Below, one piece after another: positions 8,231-17,214 of a stretch of 58,524 bases of DNA. The position numbers and the translations under genes were made by a program. The DNA is from Bacteroidales bacterium (GTDB taxonomy: Bacteria > Bacteroidota > Bacteroidia > Bacteroidales > UBA10428): contig JAFGPL010000235.1 in NCBI GenBank assembly GCA_016936215.1, positions 1 to 58,524 on the forward strand, read 5' to 3'. The notes beneath the pieces are model-generated. The model saw only the letters and a program-made list of their open reading frames with translations. It was not told where the DNA came from and ran no database searches. The first letter of the stretch is position 1. Each line of letters begins with the position of its first letter.

Positions 8231-10357
8231 ATGAAGGTCGTAATAATTTGCCTATTATTTGTAAGCATAAATTCTGCGATTTCTTCTCAAACCGTTACTA
8301 AAACGGATAGTCTTAAAAAGGTATTAAAATTAGCGGCAAACAAGGCAAAAGTATTCAACGAACTCTCCCGCGAAGAACTTAACGGCTCTCCGAAAGAGGC
8401 GCTTCGTTATGCACTGATGGCATTGTCTGAGTCACAAAAAACGAATGATATCATGCAAAAAGGTGATGCATATTGGTACATAGCACGTTCGTACCAGATG
8501 CTGAACGATTATGATAAATGCAATGAATATGCCGACTCTGCAGTACTCGTTTTTCAAAAAACAAAAAACCGGGATAGTGAAATAAATTGTCAGGTACTGA
8601 AAGCGAGCACATTAATGTTGCAGGGAAAATACAACGAGTCGCTGGAACTCTTTGAACAAACTGCTGAAAAGGCAAAAAAGACAGATGCAAAGCATGTTTA
8701 CGCTTCAATTCTGATAAATATGGGCAGAATTCACCGTACACGGGGAAATTTTGTATCGGCCCTGAACCATTTTGAAAAATCACTTAAAATAGCTGAAGAA
8801 ATCAATCATGTTTTCCTGATGGGAAACGCATATTACTTTATCGGCGCTACATATCAGGATCAACAAAACTATGATGTTGCAATTGAGAATTTTTTACTTG
8901 CACTTTCTATTTATGAAAAAAACAATTTCAATATCCAGATACCTTATTTATTAATATCACTGGGATCGGCCTACCAGGAAAGTAAAAACTATACTGAAGC
9001 CCTGAATCATTTTCAGGAAGCCCTTGGATATCATATTGCTTCAGACGACAGGTGGGGACTGAAAGAGCTTTATGGCAATATTGGCAATGTATATTTTGAA
9101 TTAAACAACCTTGATTCGGCCTGGGTATATCATCAGAAATCGCTTGACATAAGTAAAGAAATTAAGGATATGTCAGGTGAATGCTCTGCTTTAAATTCCC
9201 TGGGTGAAGTTCTGATACAGCAAAAGAAATACAAGACTGCACTCACCTATTTTAACAGCGCACTTGAATTAAACTCAAAGGTTGAAAATAAATTTAAACT
9301 TGCTATTATACTTTATAACCTGGGACGTTGCTATGCTAATCTTGATAATACAGACAAAGGGCTGGAACTGCTTCATGAAAGTCTGCATCTTGCAGATTCA
9401 TTGAATGTAAAATATGAACGGATGATTTTGAATAAGGAAATTTCTATAATCTATTCAGGTTTAAAAAAGTTTGAAAAGGCATTGGCTTATTACGAAGTGT
9501 ATTCCGGGCTGAATGACTCTATATACAAAGAAGAGTCTCACAGGCATTTTGTCAATATGGAACAGAAATATCAATCGGAAAAACAAAAACAGGAAATCAG
9601 CAATCTTAAGATTAATAATATCGAACAGGAAATAATAATCAGGAAACAGCGATCGGTAAGAAATTTCTCGATTTTGGGATTTATATTTTCAGTGATTACG
9701 GGATTGTTATTTTACAGGAGTTATCTTTTAAAAAAGAGAGCCAACAATGAAAAAGAGGCGCTGTTGAAAGAAATTCACCACAGGGTAAAGAACAATCTGC
9801 AGATTATATCCAGTTTGTTAAGTATACAAAGCGAATACGATGCAGATGAGAAAGTAATCGGTGCATTTCTTGAAAGTCAGAGCCGGGTAAAAGCAATGGC
9901 GCTCATCCATCAATTACTTTACCAGGCTGAAAACCTTACAAAGGTTAATTTCGGTGAGTATCTCAAACAATTGGTTTCGAATCTGTCTGCGGTATTTCAG
10001 AAGCCGGGAACCAGCATTCAAACCATAATTCATGCAGATGGATACAAATTTGATATCGAAACCTCAATTCCCCTGGGGTTAATTGTTACCGAACTGGTAT
10101 CGAATGCTTACAAATATGCCTTTACCGGCAAAACAACGGGTGAAATAAATATTTCGCTGTACCCTGAATCAGACAAGGTATTCCTGATGTCCGTGGCCGA
10201 TAATGGAACCGGATTACCGGACGGGAAAAATCCCGATGATTTTAATACGCTTGGATTAAGGCTTGTTAAAATATTAACCGGCCAGTTAGATGGAAAATTT
10301 TCATACAAATATAACCATGGCGCAGTCTTTAACGTAGAATTCACAGAAAGTTTGTAA
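8231..10357 (+). CDS. TPR-containing sensor histidine kinase (HisKA_2 type)
   Basis: 708 aa. A signal peptide (residues 1-20) is followed by a periplasmic array of about eight to nine TPR-like repeats (~45-430), a coiled-coil (~440-475), one membrane span (~477-497) and a cytoplasmic kinase core. The phosphoacceptor region reads KEIHHRVKNNLQ (His516/517), typical of HisKA_2, and the ATPase domain has N-box VTELVSNAYKYA and the DNGTGLPDG segment. The TPR region probably senses a periplasmic protein or peptide signal (inference). The LytTR regulator gene starts 11 bp after its stop, making them an evident two-component pair. Confidence 0.92.
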   Translation: MKVVIICLLFVSINSAISSQTVTKTDSLKKVLKLAANKAKVFNELSREELNGSPKEALRYALMALSESQKTNDIMQKGDAYWYIARSYQMLNDYDKCNEYADSAVLVFQKTKNRDSEINCQVLKASTLMLQGKYNESLELFEQTAEKAKKTDAKHVYASILINMGRIHRTRGNFVSALNHFEKSLKIAEEINHVFLMGNAYYFIGATYQDQQNYDVAIENFLLALSIYEKNNFNIQIPYLLISLGSAYQESKNYTEALNHFQEALGYHIASDDRWGLKELYGNIGNVYFELNNLDSAWVYHQKSLDISKEIKDMSGECSALNSLGEVLIQQKKYKTALTYFNSALELNSKVENKFKLAIILYNLGRCYANLDNTDKGLELLHESLHLADSLNVKYERMILNKEISIIYSGLKKFEKALAYYEVYSGLNDSIYKEESHRHFVNMEQKYQSEKQKQEISNLKINNIEQEIIIRKQRSVRNFSILGFIFSVITGLLFYRSYLLKKRANNEKEALLKEIHHRVKNNLQIISSLLSIQSEYDADEKVIGAFLESQSRVKAMALIHQLLYQAENLTKVNFGEYLKQLVSNLSAVFQKPGTSIQTIIHADGYKFDIETSIPLGLIVTELVSNAYKYAFTGKTTGEINISLYPESDKVFLMSVADNGTGLPDGKNPDDFNTLGLRLVKILTGQLDGKFSYKYNHGAVFNVEFTESL

Positions 10358-10368
10358 TTTAACCACCT

Positions 10369-11115
10369 ATGGCAACCATAAAAATTCTGATAGTTGAGGA
10401 TGAATCAATTATCGCTGAAGATTTAAAATTACAGCTCGGTAAACTGGGATATGGAGTTACCGGTATTGCAAAATCGTATGAAAAAGCCCTGGAAATGTTT
10501 GGGGAAAATCAACCCGATATCATGCTTGTGGACATTAAATTAAAAGGGGCAAAAGACGGGATTGACCTTGTCAGCACTATACGCGAAAAGTCTGATATAC
10601 CTGTCATATTTTTAACCAGTCATGCCGATAAAGCTACCGTAGAAAAGGCAAAAACTGTTAAACCAGAAGGATATTTAGTAAAACCCTTTCAGACAGAGGA
10701 TTTATACACTGCCATCGAAATCGCATTTTCAAATTATATCTCAAATCAAACCAAAATTCAGGCATCAAAGGTTTTTGATGAAGATTCAAGCCCTGTTCTA
10801 AAGAATAGTATTTTTGTTAAAAAAGACCACCTCCTGATAAAAATCCGCTTTTCTGAACTGCAGTGGATAAAAGCAGAACGCAATTATGTTGAATTGCATT
10901 GCGAAGATAAAATGCACCTTACCCGTTCCACACTTAAAGAATTACTTGATAAACTCCCTCCAAACCTGTTTATACAGGTACACCGGTCATTTGCTGTAAA
11001 TGTTGAACACATTACCGCAATCGAGTATTGCGTGCTGTTTATCGGGAAAATTCAGATACCTCTGGGCAGGTCATTTGCAGAAGCTATTAAGAACAAGCTA
11101 AACATTACCATGTAG
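10369..11115 (+). CDS. LytTR-family response regulator
   Basis: 248 aa. The receiver domain (residues ~5-120) has the acidic pair E10/D11, the phosphoacceptor D55 (MLVDIKLKG) and a conserved Lys in the VKPF motif. The LytTR DNA-binding domain spans ~145-245 (WIKAERNYVELHC, FIQVHRSFAVNVEHI). It would bind DNA when phosphorylated by the kinase encoded just upstream. Target genes cannot be read from the sequence; the following delta-60 genes are 540 bp away and could be candidates only by position. Confidence 0.93.
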   Translation: MATIKILIVEDESIIAEDLKLQLGKLGYGVTGIAKSYEKALEMFGENQPDIMLVDIKLKGAKDGIDLVSTIREKSDIPVIFLTSHADKATVEKAKTVKPEGYLVKPFQTEDLYTAIEIAFSNYISNQTKIQASKVFDEDSSPVLKNSIFVKKDHLLIKIRFSELQWIKAERNYVELHCEDKMHLTRSTLKELLDKLPPNLFIQVHRSFAVNVEHITAIEYCVLFIGKIQIPLGRSFAEAIKNKLNITM

Positions 11116-11655
11116 TCCTCTTGCATTTTTCTTATTTGTTTATCATTAGTGTCCGGGCAAATTAAAAAAATGCCACAAAGGCTCAAAAGCTCAGCGCCTC
11201 CGCAGAGAAGCTTTAGCGCTCGCGGAAAGTCTCACAAAGTGTAACGTGTTATGAATCTATTCTTTGTGAATTCTTGGTGACTTTGTGTCTTGGTGGCAAA
11301 AATATTTTATAAAATAAACCCTGTAAAAAGCAGCAAACTCGGAATATCCTTTATTCTTTAGCTTTCATGCATGTAAAAATAATTTATCCGTTCAGTAATA
11401 TTTGTTTATATTATTTATCAGATTCAAGACAATCATTTTGGTTCATCCTTTGAAAATTTATGCTTGTCCCTTATTCCTGCAACTCAGCACAAATATTTGA
11501 ATTTCAGCGGTTCAATATCCTATATTTAACCAAAGAATAGTTCCGGGAGGTAACATTGTTGGCATAAATAAAACCGGCGTTTCCTTCCAGCTATTTTTTA
11601 AAATTGCAATCAGTCACCAATCTAAAATAAAGGATTAATTATAAGGTCAGACTAT
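11116..11655. other. 540-bp intergenic region containing a CACAAAG fold-back repeat
   Basis: Holds the repeat at 11171-11298. The remainder is AT-rich without a gene or an exact TAnnTTTG box that I can see. A promoter for 11656 probably lies in the last 200 bp but I cannot place it. Confidence 0.5.
11171..11298. repeat. Imperfect fold-back repeat with CACAAAG motifs
   Basis: Left end TGCCACAAAGGCTCAAAAG and right end CTTTGTGTCTTGGTGGCA are imperfect inverted repeats; internal TCACAAAG (11231-11238) and TTTGTGAA (11265-11272) words continue the pattern. The type resembles the common intergenic CACAAAG repeats of Bacteroidetes genomes. Non-coding. Confidence 0.55.
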
Positions 11656-13215
11656 ATGAAAACTTTGATTATACCAATGCTGTTTTTATTGGTTATTGCC
11701 ACCAATCTGAACGGACAACCCGGGAGCCTGGATAGTGAATTCGGGACCGGCGGCAAAGTCACTACCCTGCCAGGCAATTATTCTGGCGGAATCAATTCAA
11801 TTGCATTGCAGCCCGATGGAAAAATTATTGCAGCAGGATTTGTCATCATTGGTTCAGAGTATGATTATGCTTTAGTCCGGTATAATTCAGATGGAAGTTT
11901 AGATAACTCATTCGGCACAAACGGATGCGTTATTATTTCATTTGTAACTGATACAATGGAAATACTTAAATCTGTTGCATTGCTTCCTGACGGAAAAATT
12001 CTGGCTCTCGGAAACTATGGATCGGGTTCAAAAAACCATTTTATCTTATTCTGTTTTAACCAGAATGGTTCCCCTGATTTAGAGTTCGGGTATAACGGCA
12101 TTGCTTCAGACAGCGGAATGACATATGTGGCTGTTAAACCGTTGCTGGTTCAGCCAGATGGTAAAATTGTAATTTCGGGAGTTGCCAGGAGTGAAGAAGG
12201 TTATGATTTATTTATTACAAGGTATCTGAAAAACGGAAACCTGGATAAAAGTTTTGGCAATAACGGAATTGCTTTAAACGACCTGGGAACCAGCCAGGAA
12301 TCTTCAAGTGCATTAATCCTGCAACCTGACGGAAAAATTGTATCTGTCGGCTATGCATTAACCGACCCGAAACACGATTTTGCTTTGGTACGTTATCAAT
12401 CAGACGGTTCTTTAGACACTACCTTTGGTGACAAAGGGATAATTATAACCCCGTTAAGTTCCGATGCAGATCAGGCAATGGCTGGTGCTATTCAGAAAAA
12501 TGGTAAAATTGTTGCTGCAGGATATTTAGATATTGAAGGTGACAAGGATTTTGCCTTAGTCAGGTATAATACAGATGGTTCGCTCGATAATGGTTTCGGC
12601 ATAAATGGGATTGTAACTACCTCAATTGGTACGGGCAATAACCAGGGTACCGCTCTGATAGTTCAGCCCGATGAAAAAATTCTGCTGGCCGGATTTTCTT
12701 CAATCAATTCACAAAAAGATTTTACAGTTGCCCGATATGATACAAGCGGTAACCCTGACCAGGGATTCGGAACAGGAGGTATAGTCACAACCGATATTAC
12801 AACTTCACAAGATTACGCATACGATATTGAAATGCAGCCTGACGGTAAGATAATCGTAGCAGGTTATTCAAATGACGATGCTGACATATATTTCTCGCTT
12901 GTACGGTACCTTACAGGCTTAAATTTAGGCACATTAGATTTTTCTATTCCTGAAAATGAAATTCTGTTATATCCGAATCCTCTATCAGGGGTCGCGACTC
13001 TTGAATACAATCTCCTTTTCGATGAACAGATTACCATACATTTGCTTGACTTATCCGGCAAGATAATACAAACTTTTCTTGAAAACACATTGCAACCAGC
13101 CGGAGTATATAAACAAACCTTATCACTACCTGGTAATATACTGCCTGGTAACTATATTATTGCTGTTTGCAGTCAACTTAGCAATATTTATGTAAAAGTT
13201 ACTTTCTGTAATTGA
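11656..13215 (+). CDS. Delta-60 repeat protein with T9SS sorting domain
   Basis: 519 aa. Signal peptide (1-20, ending NLNGQ), then about eight ~52-residue delta-60 repeats, each with the pattern LQPDGKIIAAGF..FALVRYNSDGSLDNSFGTNG, expected to form a beta-propeller-like or solenoid surface structure. Residues ~430-519 are a type A T9SS C-terminal domain (ILLYPNPLSG ... GNYIIAV), directing outer-membrane export and surface anchoring. Function is unknown; such proteins may be adhesins or ligand-binding. It is followed 46 bp later by a paralogue with the same architecture. Confidence 0.88.
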   Translation: MKTLIIPMLFLLVIATNLNGQPGSLDSEFGTGGKVTTLPGNYSGGINSIALQPDGKIIAAGFVIIGSEYDYALVRYNSDGSLDNSFGTNGCVIISFVTDTMEILKSVALLPDGKILALGNYGSGSKNHFILFCFNQNGSPDLEFGYNGIASDSGMTYVAVKPLLVQPDGKIVISGVARSEEGYDLFITRYLKNGNLDKSFGNNGIALNDLGTSQESSSALILQPDGKIVSVGYALTDPKHDFALVRYQSDGSLDTTFGDKGIIITPLSSDADQAMAGAIQKNGKIVAAGYLDIEGDKDFALVRYNTDGSLDNGFGINGIVTTSIGTGNNQGTALIVQPDEKILLAGFSSINSQKDFTVARYDTSGNPDQGFGTGGIVTTDITTSQDYAYDIEMQPDGKIIVAGYSNDDADIYFSLVRYLTGLNLGTLDFSIPENEILLYPNPLSGVATLEYNLLFDEQITIHLLDLSGKIIQTFLENTLQPAGVYKQTLSLPGNILPGNYIIAVCSQLSNIYVKVTFCN

Positions 13216-13261
13216 AAAAATTATTAATATAAATTATGCCAGCCATCTAAATCATAATACA

Positions 13262-14827
13262 ATGAAAAAAAATTATCCTGTTATTCTCTTACTTAGTGCA
13301 TTTTATGCAGTCAGATTATCTGCCCAGCCTGGTTCGCTTGACAAGGATTTCAATATTGATGGCAGAGAGACTTCACCTATTACAACCGGTAACGATGAAG
13401 CACATGACATTGTTGTTCAACCCGATGGTAAAATTTTACTTGCAGGCACTACCTTTATGGAAAGCACATTTAATGATTTTGGTATGATTAGGTACAACAG
13501 CAACGGCACCCTTGATAATAGTTTTAAGAGTACGGGTAAATTAATAAAAGATATTGGCACCCGAAATGATGGTATTATGGCAGCAGCCCTGCAACCGGAC
13601 GGCAAAATAATTGTTGCAGGTTATTCATTGGCCAGTGCTACCAATAATGATTTTGTAATTGCAAGATTTAACGGCGATGGAACTATAGATAATAGTTTTA
13701 GTGAAGATGGAATTCAAACAACCGATTTTGATGCAAAAAGTGATTGGATTATGGACCTGGCAATACAAAAGGATGGCAAAATCGTTGCAGCAGGATATTC
13801 ACTTATCGGTTCTACTTATGCATTTTCACTGGTACGATACAACACAGACGGCACACTGGATAACACTTTTGATTCAGATGGAAAGGTATTGGTATTCATT
13901 GAAAATTCAAATCATGCAAATTCAATAGCAATTCAACCTGATGGAAAAATTGTAGTTGCAGGTTACTCATACACTTCAGAAACGAAAAATGATTTTACAC
14001 TTATAAGGTTAAATACCAATGGCTCAATGGACGATACATTCGGACTTGGTGGGAAAGTAAGGACTCCTTTAAGTCAGCTTTATGATGAAATAAATTCAAT
14101 AGTTATTCAACCGGACGGGAAAATCCTTGCAGTCGGATCCTATTCCAACAGTTCATCTGACAAGGACTTTGCTGTTGCCCGCTATAATAAAAACGGCACT
14201 ATTGACAACACTTTTGGTTCAGACGGAATTGTGATAAGATCATTTGGAACAGGTGCAGATGTTGCCACCGGAATAATTCTTCAACCGGATGGTAAAATTG
14301 TTGCAGGGGGCTATATGAATAATGGTTCCGACAATGACTTTGCAATTATTCGCTATAACAGCAATGGTACACCTGATAATAGTTTTGGCACCAATGGTTC
14401 TGTTTCAACAGCCATTGGTACTGGAAATGATATTGCATTATCAATTGGCATACAACCGGATGGGAAAATTTTGATGGCCGGATACTGTAATAATGGCACC
14501 AATAATGATTTTGCAGTGGTGCGTTATCTTTCAGGACTGATTATAAACGACCTTGATTTTAAGCTTTGTGACAATTCGTTATTAATATATCCAAACCCGG
14601 TTGAACATGAAACCACACTTGAATACAACCTGATGGAGGATAATGTATTAACTATCTGCCTGTTTGATATGCACGGCAAGTTAATCACCACCTTTCTTGA
14701 ATCGGAAAAACAAAAAGCCGGAAAACACCAACATTTGCTTAAAATCCCGGAAATGATGCCCCCGGGCAATTATATTCTTTCCATTTCATCACCAAACGGA
14801 ATTGTAAATATAAAAGTTATAAAATAA
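13262..14827 (+). CDS. Delta-60 repeat protein with T9SS sorting domain (tandem paralogue)
   Basis: 521 aa, nearly the same length and domain order as the preceding gene: signal peptide (1-21, LSAQ), roughly eight delta-60 repeats (for example IQPDGKIVVAGY and NTNGSMDDTFGLGGKV) and a T9SS C-terminal domain (LLIYPNPVEHETTLEYNL ... GNYILSI). The gene pair arose by tandem duplication and has diverged considerably. Probably co-transcribed with 11656-13215, given the 46-bp gap. Secreted to the cell surface; substrate or partner unknown. Confidence 0.88.
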   Translation: MKKNYPVILLLSAFYAVRLSAQPGSLDKDFNIDGRETSPITTGNDEAHDIVVQPDGKILLAGTTFMESTFNDFGMIRYNSNGTLDNSFKSTGKLIKDIGTRNDGIMAAALQPDGKIIVAGYSLASATNNDFVIARFNGDGTIDNSFSEDGIQTTDFDAKSDWIMDLAIQKDGKIVAAGYSLIGSTYAFSLVRYNTDGTLDNTFDSDGKVLVFIENSNHANSIAIQPDGKIVVAGYSYTSETKNDFTLIRLNTNGSMDDTFGLGGKVRTPLSQLYDEINSIVIQPDGKILAVGSYSNSSSDKDFAVARYNKNGTIDNTFGSDGIVIRSFGTGADVATGIILQPDGKIVAGGYMNNGSDNDFAIIRYNSNGTPDNSFGTNGSVSTAIGTGNDIALSIGIQPDGKILMAGYCNNGTNNDFAVVRYLSGLIINDLDFKLCDNSLLIYPNPVEHETTLEYNLMEDNVLTICLFDMHGKLITTFLESEKQKAGKHQHLLKIPEMMPPGNYILSISSPNGIVNIKVIK

Positions 14828-14934
14828 ATTAGCTCAGTACCGTCAGCCGCATTCTTCAATGCACCTTTACAAGGATTTTTTAAAAACAATTATCAAATAA
14901 ACCAACCGGCATTTTATACCTGGCCAGACATGAA

Positions 14935-14995
14935 CTTTTTACAAATATTTATTAATGAAAAAAGCCGGCTTCTTAAGACCGGCATTTCGTGAACT
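14935..14995 (-). repeat. Second copy of the tRNA-Arg terminator segment
   Basis: Direct repeat of 15153-15213, including the hairpin GCCGG/CCGGC, the T-run (minus strand) and the last bases of the tRNA (…TTTCGTGAACT on the plus strand). Identity over the central 38 bp (14958-14995) is 33 of 38, differences clustered in the hairpin loop and its closing base. Confidence 0.8.
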
Positions 14996-15175
14996 TACCG
15001 ACCAGGATTTTGTAACTCATTCTTCGTAACAAAATCCAGGCCGGTATAAACTCCGGGACTTCCCGATTGTTTTTTCTGTGGATTTTTTCGTTCCTCAAAA
15101 ATCTTACGAAAAATACATCGGGACAGGCATCTCGTCTCTCCTCGTTTTAAAGCTTTTTACCAACATTTATCAAAT

Positions 15176-15200
15176 AAAAAAGCCGGCTTGTTCTTGCCGG
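15176..15200 (-). terminator. Rho-independent terminator of tRNA-Arg
   Basis: On the minus strand GCCGGC-AAGAACAA-GCCGGC followed by TTTTTT, starting 8 bases after the tRNA. Perfect 6-bp GC stem. Confidence 0.85.
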
Positions 15201-15207
15201 CATTTCG

Positions 15208-15280
15208 TGAACTCGGAGGGACTCGAACCCCCAACCTTCTGGTCCGTAGCCAGATGCTCTATCCATTAAGCTACGAGTCC
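15208..15280 (-). tRNA. tRNA-Arg (anticodon ACG)
   Basis: 73 nt on the minus strand. The acceptor stem GGACTCG pairs with CGAGTTC (one G-T wobble); the anticodon stem TCTGG/CCAGA closes the loop CTACGGA, giving anticodon ACG (A34 expected to be edited to inosine, reading CGU/CGC/CGA). The T-arm has GGTTCGAGTCC-like bases (GGGGGTTCGAGTCCCTC). The CCA end is not encoded. A TATATTTG box lies 12 bases upstream and a terminator 8 bases downstream. Confidence 0.95.
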
Positions 15281-15292
15281 TAAAACGGAGTG

Positions 15293-15300
15293 CAAATATA
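15293..15300 (-). promoter_or_regulatory. -7 box of the tRNA-Arg promoter
   Basis: CAAATATA on the plus strand, i.e. TATATTTG on the minus strand, exact TAnnTTTG. A TTG about 18 bases further upstream (15319-15321, read as CAA on plus) can serve as the -33 element. Confidence 0.65.
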
Positions 15301-15380
15301 GAAAATTTATGCCAAATGCAAGAGATTGCATTTGCATAAAATAATATTGCAAATCAAATATAAGATAGATTTATTTTTGC

Positions 15381-16985
15381 TTATTGAGGGATTGTAAAGA
15401 TCACCTTAGTACCTGATCCTGGTTTGCTTTCAATAGTGATTTGGCCTTTATGCCATTTAATAAAATCTTTCACAATTGAAAATCCGATACCTGAACCTTT
15501 TTCATTATCAGTGCCCGGTGTGGAACTGCTCTCCTCTTTGCACAGTTTATTATGGATTTCACTTTCAGCCATGCCTATACCAAAATCTGTTACACTTATA
15601 ATGAATTCATTCTCACGTTTAACGGCATCAATTATCACCTCAGATTTCCTGTTTGAAAATTTTATGGCATTGGAAACCAGGTTCCTGAAAATGGTTCTCA
15701 ACATATTCAGATCGGCAAAAATGATCGTATCGGGTGCTATGTTGTTTACCAGTTTTATTTCCTTTCTTTCTGCGGCAAGATAATACAATTCGTTCGCGTC
15801 TAGCACTGCGGTATGAAGGTCAAATTTTTCGGGGGAAAAGTTTATCACTCCCCGCTGCATCTTCGACCACTCGGTAAGATTCTCAAGCAGCGCGTAATTG
15901 CATCTGACAGATTGATCTATAATATTTACTATTTCCCTGATTTTTGTTTTGTCGTACCTGTCAATTTTTTTTCGCAGCAATTCTGAATACCCCAAAATGG
16001 TATGAACCGGGTTTTTCAGATCATGGGCAATTACCTGCAGAAACTTATCTTTAGTAACATTAACCCTGGCCAGCTCTTCTGTATGTGTTCGCAATTTTTC
16101 TTCAGCCTCCATTCGTTCCATTTCAGCACCGGCTCTCGATGCAAGTATTGACAGAATGTTTCGTGAATTGGGTATTTCGTGCATCGGTTTTTCATCTATT
16201 ATCACGATCATACCTGTTACATTGCCTTCTTTATTATACACAGGGGCGCCCAGAAAACTTTCTGCATTCAGTTTCTTTAGCAGTGAACATTCAGGAAAGA
16301 GGTCTTTTATGTTTCTTGGATAATATGTTGCATAACCGTTGATTACATTGTTGAAAGGGCTTTTGATCAGATTAAATCTGAAATTATCGGTATGTTTTCC
16401 TCCGGAATAAAACTCAATTGATTCGGCTGAATCATTTATATCGCCTGTTAAACGGGCAGCAAGGGCATATTTTGCTTCAAATGCTGAAGCAAGTAAGCCT
16501 GTAAGTGTTTTAAAAAATCCAGCGCCTGTTTCTTTAGATGTGTGCCTGATTATTGTTTCAAGCACTTCGGAAGTTTTGTTATAATCTGTGATTTTATTGA
16601 TACGAAGCAAAACAATGCTGGTACCGTTATAATTTAACAATTTCTGACTCAGTTTTCCCCAGAATGTATTGTTGTCAAAAGTCTTAAAATTAAGTTCCTG
16701 TATATATTCTTTACCTTTTAAGGTCTCTTCAATAAAATTCTTTTTGCTAAATTCAACCGGTTCGCTGCCATACAGATTAAAGCTCTGCATATCTATAAAC
16801 TCAAGCTTATCAGAAGCCTGAAATAACTCAATAGCCTTGCGGTTACAATCAAGTATCTGAAAATTAAAAGGATTAAGTATAAAAATTGCATCCGGAGAAT
16901 CGTCAAAGACGGACTGCAGCAATGGATTTGTATTGATAAAATCCTGTTTGTAAGGCTGATGTTCAACTAATCTGAACTTCCTCAT
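15381..16985 (-). CDS. Soluble PAS/GAF sensor histidine kinase
   Basis: 534 aa, no signal peptide or membrane span. A PAS domain occupies residues ~20-130 (FDDSPDAIFILNPFNFQILDCN), a GAF-like domain ~140-300 (NAESFLGAPVYNKEGNVTGM), a coiled linker ~295-315, then HisKA (IAHDLKNPVHTILGYSELL, phosphoacceptor His) and HATPase_c with FRNLVSNAIKFS, DFGIGM and GSGIGFSIV. It probably senses a cytoplasmic small molecule or redox state. There is no adjacent response regulator, so it is an orphan kinase. It is transcribed towards the tRNA. Confidence 0.9.
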   Translation of the reverse strand: MRKFRLVEHQPYKQDFINTNPLLQSVFDDSPDAIFILNPFNFQILDCNRKAIELFQASDKLEFIDMQSFNLYGSEPVEFSKKNFIEETLKGKEYIQELNFKTFDNNTFWGKLSQKLLNYNGTSIVLLRINKITDYNKTSEVLETIIRHTSKETGAGFFKTLTGLLASAFEAKYALAARLTGDINDSAESIEFYSGGKHTDNFRFNLIKSPFNNVINGYATYYPRNIKDLFPECSLLKKLNAESFLGAPVYNKEGNVTGMIVIIDEKPMHEIPNSRNILSILASRAGAEMERMEAEEKLRTHTEELARVNVTKDKFLQVIAHDLKNPVHTILGYSELLRKKIDRYDKTKIREIVNIIDQSVRCNYALLENLTEWSKMQRGVINFSPEKFDLHTAVLDANELYYLAAERKEIKLVNNIAPDTIIFADLNMLRTIFRNLVSNAIKFSNRKSEVIIDAVKRENEFIISVTDFGIGMAESEIHNKLCKEESSSTPGTDNEKGSGIGFSIVKDFIKWHKGQITIESKPGSGTKVIFTIPQ

Positions 16986-17214
16986 GGTATTAAAATAAGT
17001 TGGTTTGCTTTAGTGGTTTTCTCTGTTTAACAATACGTAATAAACAGTTAAACGAGTGACATTATTTGACAAATGCATTATTTTATTTGGTAGATGGACG
17101 GTATTCATTAAAGGATGCTAATGAAATATAAAAAATAACGGTAAAACCGTTTTGAATCTTTTTTTTTGAATAAACAATTATACATTACTGGTTGTTATAT
17201 AGAACAAACTCAAA

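Larger units (their letters stand above)
14828..15207. other. Non-coding region with duplicated tRNA terminator
   Basis: Contains two ~61-bp direct copies (14935-14995 and 15153-15213) of the tRNA-Arg 3' end plus terminator, with an inverted repeat GGATTTTGTAAC/GTAACAAAATCC (15007-15040) between them. A 63-codon open frame at 15078 runs antisense into the tRNA and is not credible as a gene. Confidence 0.6.

Noticed and set aside
15078-15269. Open frame of 63 codons overlapping tRNA-Arg
   Set aside because: Antisense to the tRNA and terminator; its C-terminal residues (NSEGLEPPTFWSVARC) are the well-known false translation of tRNA DNA.
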